A DNA stretch of 6,817 nucleotides from contig DAOWCW010000043.1 of assembly GCA_030639395.1 (NCBI GenBank), positions 1 to 6,817 on the forward strand, given 5' to 3'. This DNA comes from an archaeon. Its GTDB lineage: Archaea; Nanoarchaeota; Nanoarchaeia; Pacearchaeales; GW2011-AR1. This document shows positions 1 to 4,822 of this stretch, one piece after another; the stretch's first letter is position 1, and each line of letters opens with the position of its first letter. The notes under the pieces were generated by a model, which saw only the letters and a program-made list of their open reading frames with translations, had not been told where the DNA came from and did not search any database. The position numbers were made by a program, and so were the translations under genes.

Positions 1-192
1 CATTCAGAAAAGCCTGGCACGGGGATCAGCCCAAGCGAAGCAAAGGAACTGCCTATGGCAAACCCGAGGTTTGAACACGTGCCATTCAGAAAAGCCTGGC
101 ACGGGGATCAGCCCAAGCGAAGCAAAGGAACTGCCTATGGCAAACCCGAGGTTTGAACACGTGCCATTCAGAAAAGCCTGGCACGGGGATCA
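1..192. repeat. 82-bp exact tandem repeat containing the tRNA-Thr 3' end
   Basis: Copies lie at 1-82 and 83-164 and are identical. A third partial copy (165-192, 28 bp) merges into the tRNA-Thr gene. Each unit carries the last 18 nt of the tRNA (part of the T-loop, T-arm 3' strand, acceptor 3' strand and discriminator) plus 10 nt of downstream flank, followed by 54 bp of spacer. The spacer is rich in small hairpins: CAAACC-CGA-GGTTTG, TGCC-TAT-GGCA, and CGTGCCA with TGGCACG across the unit junction (78-84 with 97-103). No open frame of interest is present. The array runs off the left edge, so the true copy number is unknown. It could be leftover attachment sites of an element that integrates at the tRNA 3' end, a slippage expansion, or an assembly artefact at a contig end. 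The repeat itself is certain; its origin is not. Confidence 0.9.
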
Positions 193-265
193 AACCCGCG
201 ACCTCCGCATCTTTGGAGCATAAAGCCATACCAATGCGACGCTCTATCAACTGAGCTAACCAGGC
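175..265 (-). tRNA. tRNA-Thr (anticodon GGU), intron-containing
   Basis: The minus strand folds into a complete tRNA of 73 nt after removal of an 18-nt intron. The acceptor stem is GCCTGGT with GCCAGGC (one G-U), the D-stem GCTC/GAGC with an 8-nt loop, and the anticodon stem TCGCA/TGCGG. The 7-nt anticodon loop holds GGT at 230-232, the variable loop is 5 nt, and the T-arm is GCGGG-TTTGATC-CCCGT. The discriminator is U73, which agrees with archaeal threonine tRNAs. No CCA is encoded; the genomic sequence continues with T residues, which may serve as a T-rich terminator. The T-loop has U at position 56 instead of the usual C, a small oddity. Its promoter is the palindromic TATA box about 28 nt upstream, shared with the divergent gene at 318. 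Confidence 0.96.
211..228 (-). other. tRNA-Thr intron at canonical position 37/38
   Basis: These 18 nt interrupt the anticodon loop between A37 and A38. Anticodon-loop bases TTGG (32-35) pair with CCAA inside the intron to give a 4-bp helix, flanked by two 3-nt bulges: TAT on the 5' side and AGA on the 3' side. Cutting each bulge after its second base yields exactly the spliced tRNA. This is the canonical bulge-helix-bulge recognised by the archaeal tRNA splicing endonuclease. The inner part closes as a 3-bp stem with a 5-nt loop, so the intron is close to the minimum possible size. Confidence 0.93.
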
Positions 266-287
266 ACAATATCCCCTCATCCCTTAA

Positions 288-297
288 ATTTATAAAT
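288..297. promoter_or_regulatory. Palindromic TATA box, probably bidirectional
   Basis: ATTTATAAAT is a perfect palindrome. Its centre lies 27.5 nt from the 5' end of tRNA-Thr on the minus strand and 25.5 nt from the ATG at 318 on the plus strand. Both distances match the archaeal TATA-to-start distance. No other AT-rich box lies in the 52-bp gap, so one box seems to serve both directions, and the protein gene would be leaderless. Confidence 0.7.
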
Positions 298-317
298 GCT
301 ATCATCACAATCAACTT

Positions 318-809
318 ATGAAACCAGAGCAAGAACCTGAGCAATTCGATTTCGAAGTAGAATACGCTGAACTAAAAAAAGACCACACCCTCCCAGACTT
401 CGAAATACTAATTCAAGATTTCGACATCGAAAAAATCGCAGACAAAGAAACAATATTTCTGGCGCGAGAAATCCGAAAAACAATCAACGAAAAAATCATA
501 GCATACATCCACCTCTTCGAAACATTAACCAATCCAGGTGGCTCACCAATGTTCGTATTCAAAATTCTAAAAAACATATCAGAAGATGAAAAAGAACAAA
601 TCCAAGAATTCTACAAAGTTTTATCAAAAACACAAATCGAGATAATGAAGCTCGACACAATCTACTCCGAAAAAAACGAAATAAAATTTATAAACAAAAC
701 TTTCAAAATCTGGCAAGAAATGAAAACCAAAATTTACGCACTATTCGAATCCTTTGAAACAAATTTCGAAAACGGTGACATCTCAAAAGAAAGAAGCTAC
801 TTCGGTTGA
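318..809 (+). CDS. Hypothetical protein, 163 aa, acidic and helical
   Basis: I do not recognise this protein. It is rich in Glu, Lys, Ile, Phe and Asn, with no signal peptide, no membrane segment and no cysteine. The N-terminal 30 residues are strongly acidic. The rest looks like amphipathic helices, with Glu/Lys-rich stretches at about 40-65, 85-115 and 120-150. No catalytic motif is visible. The ATG at 318 sits 25.5 nt downstream of the TATA-box centre, which supports leaderless translation from this start; no ribosome binding site is present. The gene is divergent from tRNA-Thr, and its last 13 bp overlap the end of the convergent acyl carrier protein gene. Its codon use shares the C-over-G bias of the surrounding plus strand, so it looks native. 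A lineage-specific cytosolic protein is the best description. Confidence 0.75.
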   Translation: MKPEQEPEQFDFEVEYAELKKDHTLPDFEILIQDFDIEKIADKETIFLAREIRKTINEKIIAYIHLFETLTNPGGSPMFVFKILKNISEDEKEQIQEFYKVLSKTQIEIMKLDTIYSEKNEIKFINKTFKIWQEMKTKIYALFESFETNFENGDISKERSYFG

Positions 810-1063
810 GTCCTTTTTAAAATATAATCAATAGAACTATTCATTGTTCCAAAAAACGGATAATCCGTCTCGGGTATATTAATACCATATTCTTTTCTTA
901 CTTCCATAATTATATCTAAAGCATCCATAGAATCCAAATCCAACTGATCCTTTAACATTTTGTCGTCATTTAAATCCTCAAGACTTATTTCGTCGTCAAT
1001 ATTTTCTATAATCCCCACCAACTTATCCCTTACTTCTTTTCTGTCTTCATCTCCATTTCCCAT
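797..1063 (-). CDS. Acyl carrier protein-like protein, 88 aa
   Basis: Small acidic protein with the carrier-protein signature LDLDSMDALDIIMEVRKEYG. Ser45 in the DSMD motif is the expected attachment site for 4'-phosphopantetheine, at the start of helix II. The length, the acidic charge and the GINIPETDY segment after helix II fit the family. It would carry acyl or other carboxylic groups as thioesters in the cytosol. Canonical type II fatty acid synthesis is absent from most archaea, so the partner pathway is unclear; no ketosynthase, phosphopantetheinyl transferase or adenylation enzyme lies in this window. The start is supported by a TATA box 25.5 nt upstream, implying a leaderless message. 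The 3' end overlaps the convergent gene at 318-809 by 13 bp. Family assignment is confident; the physiological role is not. Confidence 0.9.
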   Translation of the reverse strand: MGNGDEDRKEVRDKLVGIIENIDDEISLEDLNDDKMLKDQLDLDSMDALDIIMEVRKEYGINIPETDYPFFGTMNSSIDYILKRTQPK

Positions 1064-1083
1064 GCCACTAACAATAACTTTCT

Positions 1084-1093
1084 ATTTATATAG
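1084..1093 (-). promoter_or_regulatory. TATA box of the acyl carrier protein gene
   Basis: The minus strand reads CTATATAAAT, with the central TATATAAA (1085-1092) 25.5 nt from the ATG at 1063. No Shine-Dalgarno sequence lies between, as expected for a leaderless archaeal message. The 125-bp gap between the acyl carrier gene and the upstream membrane-protein gene holds little else visible. Confidence 0.6.
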
Positions 1094-1176
1094 TATAGCA
1101 TTAGATATCCTCCACATTCCAACTAATATCTCGCCAAAACAGCACCGTTTCCAACAAAATTAAATTTTACCAACCA

Positions 1177-1188
1177 ACCAAAAATCAA
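1177..1188 (-). terminator. Possible T-rich terminator after the membrane-protein gene
   Basis: Directly after the TGA stop the minus strand reads TTGATTTTTGG, with five T residues (1180-1184). Archaeal terminators are often short T tracts without a hairpin. The tract is short, so this is tentative. Confidence 0.3.
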
Positions 1189-1776
1189 TCACGATGCCAC
1201 GCATAATTGTGGCACCCGCTCCGTATTAACAACACATTCCAAACTCCCAACATCAAACAACCCATCCAACATAATCTCAGTTCGCAAAACAGCTCGCTCC
1301 CGAGTCCCAACATTTTCCTCAATAATCTCAAATTCAATCTCATCATCTCCAGAAAACAAAGAATGCCGAATCTCAAAAACTCCACCAAGATCATAATCCA
1401 AATTAAAAAGCTCACTACCACAAACTGCCCTCACTCTCTCGCATCCATCAACACCATAAACCAAACACTCAATATTCTCAAAAAAATTTCCAAGCGAATA
1501 TTGAACCGGCTGCCACTCACTACAAACAAATCCAACATCACCAGAACTTCCTCCGCCATCTCCATCAGAATCACCGCCTAAATCCTCAACTGCACCACCC
1601 TCAATCTCAAGCCGAACTTCCGCTACACTCGAAACCACATCCTCATCATCCTTATCCCAAGCAACATCACTCACCCTATCTCCAAAAACGAAAAGAACAC
1701 CCATTCCCAAAATTAAAGCCAACCCAAAAATAATACCTACCCCAATCAAAACATTTCGCAAAACACCTTTCTTCAT
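1189..1776 (-). CDS. Membrane-anchored six-cysteine protein of unknown function
   Basis: 195 aa. Residues 1-8 are basic, followed by one hydrophobic segment at about 9-32 and then FGDR. This fits an N-terminal anchor with the rest outside the cell. Residues 40-83 form an acidic, Gly/Ser/Asp-rich linker of low complexity. The C-terminal domain (about 84-195) carries all six cysteines (85, 104, 112, 119, 181, 192), an even number compatible with three disulfides in an extracellular setting. I recognise no known family. The Val, Gly and Asp richness partly reflects the G/T-rich coding strand. The ATG is placed by a TATA box about 25 nt upstream. Only 44 bp separate it from the stop of the regulator gene behind it, but its own TATA box suggests independent transcription. 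A surface or envelope role is an inference from topology only. Confidence 0.78.
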   Translation of the reverse strand: MKKGVLRNVLIGVGIIFGLALILGMGVLFVFGDRVSDVAWDKDDEDVVSSVAEVRLEIEGGAVEDLGGDSDGDGGGSSGDVGFVCSEWQPVQYSLGNFFENIECLVYGVDGCERVRAVCGSELFNLDYDLGGVFEIRHSLFSGDDEIEFEIIEENVGTRERAVLRTEIMLDGLFDVGSLECVVNTERVPQLCVAS

Positions 1777-1796
1777 AAAAACAAACCGTATTAAAA

Positions 1797-1806
1797 CTTT
1801 AAATAA
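1797..1806 (-). promoter_or_regulatory. TATA box of the membrane-protein gene
   Basis: The minus strand reads TTATTTAAAG, centred about 25 nt upstream of the ATG at 1776. It lies inside the 44-bp gap behind the TrmB-like gene and fits a separate leaderless transcript. Confidence 0.5.
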
Positions 1807-1820
1807 CTATCCAAACAAAA

Positions 1821-2567
1821 TCACTTCTTCGCAACCTTCCACAAAATCTCAAAATTATTCCTGTAGCTCTTCGTAATCTCAGCACTCTCAATACAAATAA
1901 CCAGGGGCACCTCAGGATTCAAAATAAAAATCATAACATTATTATCATAAATCAAATTTCCAGTTAATGAAGTTTCTTCAATCGGTAAAAACTTCACTTC
2001 CGAATGTTTCAAAGAGGGACCCTCTTTAACTCTCTCTTTTGCCTCAGGAACCTTATTGTACATGATTTTAAATTTAATCTTTTGCTTAACTCTCTGCTTA
2101 TGAAAATGCTCCATAAAAAAAGGCAAAAGTTTGTGCGCAACTCCAGATGAACCATAAACCAAAGCTTCTTTAGGATTATCTCTCAATACCCTAAACAGCA
2201 CTGTCTTAATTCCCTCCTTCCCCTCAAAAACCTCGACACCAACATTTCTTTTCCCCATATTCTGCAAATCAGACAACTTCGGAACAATCTCCCTCAACGC
2301 CAATCTTTCTCTCTCCTTCTGCTCTTCAAACTTATCAAGAATCTTCCTAGGGTCAACCGCCTGAAAATACTTCTTTCCCGACTTCACAACATACGACGCG
2401 AACCCTCTATCCAGAAGAACATCAAGATAATCGTAAATCGAAGTCCTCAAAATCTTTGTCTCTTTTGCTAACTGATTAGCAAGACTCTCTCCCCTCTTCA
2501 GTAGAGCAACATAAACACCAGCCTCCTTTTTTTTCAATCCAATCTTCTCAAGCTGAAAGGTGTCCAT
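1821..2567 (-). CDS. TrmB-family transcriptional regulator
   Basis: 248 aa. Residues 6-70 form the TrmB-type winged helix: LGL-like start (IGLKKKEAGVYVALLKRGES), helices over 28-55 with the recognition helix around LRTSIYDYLDVLLDRG, and a wing ending GKKYFQAVDP. Residues 74-105 are a charged, probably coiled-coil linker used for dimerisation in this family. Residues 108-248 (from VEVFEGKEGIKTVL) match the compact C-terminal domain of the short TrmB-like proteins, not the longer sugar-binding version of classical TrmB. Family members repress or activate neighbouring metabolic genes in response to a small ligand; the ligand cannot be told from sequence. The gene diverges from the methyltransferase/PLP operon across 99 bp holding two inverted repeats, so control of that operon and of itself is the likely job. 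The start is supported by a TATA box about 27 nt upstream. Confidence 0.9.
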   Translation of the reverse strand: MDTFQLEKIGLKKKEAGVYVALLKRGESLANQLAKETKILRTSIYDYLDVLLDRGFASYVVKSGKKYFQAVDPRKILDKFEEQKERERLALREIVPKLSDLQNMGKRNVGVEVFEGKEGIKTVLFRVLRDNPKEALVYGSSGVAHKLLPFFMEHFHKQRVKQKIKFKIMYNKVPEAKERVKEGPSLKHSEVKFLPIEETSLTGNLIYDNNVMIFILNPEVPLVICIESAEITKSYRNNFEILWKVAKK

Positions 2568-2581
2568 AAATAAAAGATAAC

Positions 2582-2598
2582 AAGATGATCTTATAAAT
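2582..2598 (-). promoter_or_regulatory. TrmB-gene TATA box overlapped by a small palindrome
   Basis: The minus strand has ATTTATAA (2591-2598), centred about 27 nt before the ATG at 2567, fitting a leaderless transcript. The palindrome AAGAT-G-ATCTT (2582-2592) abuts and partly overlaps it on the start-site side. A protein bound there would block the promoter, so it is a candidate autoregulatory operator. Confidence 0.45.
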
Positions 2599-2619
2599 GT
2601 TGTGGAAAAATCCCCGACA

Positions 2620-2637
2620 TATATTTAAAAAAATATA
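2620..2637 (+). promoter_or_regulatory. Inverted repeat in the methyltransferase/PLP operon promoter
   Basis: TATATTT-AAAA-AAATATA is a perfect 7-bp inverted repeat with a 4-bp spacer. Its right arm lies about 30-36 nt upstream of the ATG at 2667, so it likely overlaps or forms the TATA element. The symmetry could mark a regulator site, but in such AT-rich sequence it could also be chance. Confidence 0.4.
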
Positions 2638-2666
2638 ATACAAATTAATTATAGAGTAGTTACAAA

Positions 2667-3563
2667 ATGGAAAAACATACAAAAAAAGGCATGAAATCTT
2701 GGGGGGCCAAGGAAAATGTAAAGTCAAGAGCAAAGAGAGGTAAATCTAGTTCGGGCCCAGATGAAAAAACTTTGGAAGTAGAAAAAAGATTTATTGAAAT
2801 TGCTAGAGGCAATAAGAAGAAAATAAAAACCTTAATCTTAGGTGCCACTCCAGAAATAAGAGATTTATCTCTAGGTATGGGGTTCGAAACAACAACTGTA
2901 GACATAAGCCCAAGATTATTATTAGCCCTAACGAATGTCATGGAACACAAGGATAATCCAAGCAATATCTTCATGGTAGGAGACTGGCTCAAATTACACA
3001 AATTCTTAGAAAAAGATTCGTTTGATATAGCCCTAGGAGATTTAGCAGTAAACAATCTCCCTTATAATTTATGGGACGATTTCTTCAAAAGTCTAAGTTA
3101 TGTCATGAAGAAAGACGGATGCTTCATTCCAAGACATCCCGTATTCAACTATCCAGCCGAAACAAGAACCTGCAATGAAGTCATCCAAGAATTCAGGCGC
3201 AACAACAATTCCGTAATGGAAATGATACTCGAACTAGGACTCAGTACAGATTACGCAAAAGAAAATTATAGCCACAAAGAAAAGGCACTAGCCTGGATAA
3301 ACATAGGCAAATATGACAAGCAAATAAAAAAACACCTAACCAAAGAAGAATATGCATTCTATTCAAATATGACAACCTACGGGAAAGACCTCATCACAAT
3401 ATTAGGCTCTGAAAAAGAATTCTTAAAACAAATTAGCAAGTATTTTGATTTGAAAGATAGAAAAGCTGTCGGAACAATTGGAACAACATATCGAATACCG
3501 ATATACGTATTCAAAAATAAAAAGAACATATTTTCAAGCATTTTCAGGAGGCCTAAAAAATGA
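2667..3563 (+). CDS. Class I SAM-dependent methyltransferase, substrate unknown
   Basis: 298 aa. A lysine-rich, probably disordered N-terminus (1-33) precedes a Rossmann-type methyltransferase core. Motif I is KTLILGATPEI (54-64), in the LGxTPE form; motif II is TTVDIS with Asp79, the expected SAM ribose ligand. A GDW step follows at 105-107 and motif IV is FDIALGDLAVNNL (119-131). The C-terminal half (about 160-285) is not typical of well-known families and probably shapes the substrate site; the last residues are basic. A GDLA-type motif IV does not indicate a DNA adenine methylase. It is the first gene of a two-gene operon: its TGA overlaps the ATG of the PLP enzyme (ATGA). Transcription probably starts only a few bases before the ATG, and no ribosome binding site is visible. 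The fold is confident; the substrate, possibly a product or precursor of the PLP enzyme, is open. Confidence 0.82.
   Translation: MEKHTKKGMKSWGAKENVKSRAKRGKSSSGPDEKTLEVEKRFIEIARGNKKKIKTLILGATPEIRDLSLGMGFETTTVDISPRLLLALTNVMEHKDNPSNIFMVGDWLKLHKFLEKDSFDIALGDLAVNNLPYNLWDDFFKSLSYVMKKDGCFIPRHPVFNYPAETRTCNEVIQEFRRNNNSVMEMILELGLSTDYAKENYSHKEKALAWINIGKYDKQIKKHLTKEEYAFYSNMTTYGKDLITILGSEKEFLKQISKYFDLKDRKAVGTIGTTYRIPIYVFKNKKNIFSSIFRRPKK
3546..3551 (+). promoter_or_regulatory. Strong ribosome binding site for the PLP enzyme
   Basis: AGGAGG lies 8 nt upstream of the ATG at 3560, inside the end of the methyltransferase gene. It fixes the start of the second gene and, with the ATGA overlap, suggests translational coupling. 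Most first genes here appear leaderless without such a site, so the contrast supports this being an internal operon cistron. Confidence 0.85.
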
Positions 3564-4822
3564 AACAAGAACAATATCAAGCATGGACCAGCAAAAGAAA
3601 AGAAATCACAAGCAACGAAGAATATTATTCCAACATAGGCGCTTGGCAATCAACTCTAGACAATCTACCAGCTCCTTCCAACTCAAATGAATTAAACCCA
3701 GAAATACCTGAGTTAGACTTTGTTCAAGATATTATTTCGGGCAAGAAAAACGGGTATTATTATGCAAGAACAAATCATCCCAATTTTACGCAACTAGAAG
3801 AAATATTAAAAGGAATTGAAGTTGGAAGATTGTCTCATCCAGAATATTTTTCATGCAAAGTATTCCCCAGCGGAATGTCTGCTATAAAATCTACATTAGA
3901 AGCACTATCTCTAGGAGAGGACGGAGTCTTTATCCACGGAAACACAATATATCCTTCAACAAAAAATATCTTAGCAGACAGAGGTGGCGGAAAAAATATG
4001 ACCGGAACAAAACCTGGAATAGAGATAGATTTAAACAAACTTTTCGAATTAGAAAAAGCGATAAAAGAAAGTCGCAATAAAGGAAACAAAGTTTTAGGAG
4101 TTGTCATGGAGCCAGTAACAAACCCGACAATCGCCTATACTAATACAAGAGAAATTGCGCGCATCGCCAATCATTACAGCGTTCCCTTGGTCGTCGACAA
4201 CACTTTCTTGACACCCTATCTATTTGAACCCTTCAGAGCAGGCGCCGACATTGTTATTCATAGTCTAACTAAATACTTCAGCGGACAAGGAGACATGACA
4301 GGAGGAGCAGTTATAATGCCAAAGGAATGGGAAAACGCAATACAGGAGATAAGAAGACATGGCGGATCAATAATGTCCATAAGAGATGCTTATGAATTTG
4401 CAAAAAGAGCGCCAGCAGTTGGACAAAGAATCCAGAAGCACTCACAAAATGCAAGAATATTAAGTAAAAAACTAAAAGAAATTAGTGATATAAAAGTAAA
4501 CTATAATGACCTCGCAGGACAAACTAGAGAAGGCTATGCCGGAGGAGTGCTGTCCTTTGAATTCGGCGAAAACGACAGATCAGCTTACAGAAAAGCAAGA
4601 GGTTTTTCACAATATATCATAGACAATCCTAAAATAGCAGAGCATAGAGTAAGTTTAGCCGAACGAAAAACATTAATTTTACCATATGCAGGATTAGTTG
4701 ACATGGATATACTACAATCACTAAACATTCCAACAGGACTAGTTCGAATAGCAACAGGAAGAGAAAACAACTATTTAGAAAAATCCAAACAAATAAAAGA
4801 AGCTATTGAAGCTAACTCTTAG
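3560..4822 (+). CDS. PLP-dependent Cys/Met metabolism (trans-sulfuration family) enzyme
   Basis: 420 aa, fold-type I aminotransferase-like enzyme of the cystathionine synthase/lyase and methionine gamma-lyase family. Visible landmarks: YYYARTNHPNF (66-76; family YxRxxNP, phosphate binding across the dimer), SGMSAI (104-109, phosphate loop), Tyr131 in TIYPST (the ring-stacking tyrosine), EPVTNPT (184-190), VVDNTF with Asp213 contacting the pyridine nitrogen, and HSLTKYFSGQGDMTGG with Lys238 as the Schiff-base lysine. The C-terminal RIATGRE matches the carboxylate-binding Arg region. The usual SMTH stretch near the active site is absent and replaced by LPYAG, so the exact reaction may differ from the named enzymes. 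Members cleave or form C-S bonds at the beta or gamma carbon of amino acids. The start is fixed by AGGAGG and the ATGA overlap with the methyltransferase. The last 11 bp overlap the end of convergent pheT. Confidence 0.92.
   Translation: MKQEQYQAWTSKRKEITSNEEYYSNIGAWQSTLDNLPAPSNSNELNPEIPELDFVQDIISGKKNGYYYARTNHPNFTQLEEILKGIEVGRLSHPEYFSCKVFPSGMSAIKSTLEALSLGEDGVFIHGNTIYPSTKNILADRGGGKNMTGTKPGIEIDLNKLFELEKAIKESRNKGNKVLGVVMEPVTNPTIAYTNTREIARIANHYSVPLVVDNTFLTPYLFEPFRAGADIVIHSLTKYFSGQGDMTGGAVIMPKEWENAIQEIRRHGGSIMSIRDAYEFAKRAPAVGQRIQKHSQNARILSKKLKEISDIKVNYNDLAGQTREGYAGGVLSFEFGENDRSAYRKARGFSQYIIDNPKIAEHRVSLAERKTLILPYAGLVDMDILQSLNIPTGLVRIATGRENNYLEKSKQIKEAIEANS

Noticed and set aside
1..192. CRISPR array
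   Set aside because: The whole 82-bp unit is repeated without variable spacers, and it contains tRNA sequence.
1..192. C/D-box guide RNAs in the tandem units
   Set aside because: CTGA occurs, but no matching RUGAUGA C box at the right distance was found on either strand.
86..280. Minus-strand open frame of 64 codons across the tRNA and repeats
   Set aside because: It runs through the tRNA-Thr gene and the tandem repeat; the translation is the usual nonsense obtained from tRNA sequence, with no start signal.
1207..1581. Plus-strand 124-codon frame opposite the membrane protein
   Set aside because: Same Asn/Thr/Ile/Pro bias from strand composition; the minus-strand gene has an anchor, cysteine pattern and promoter, while this has none.
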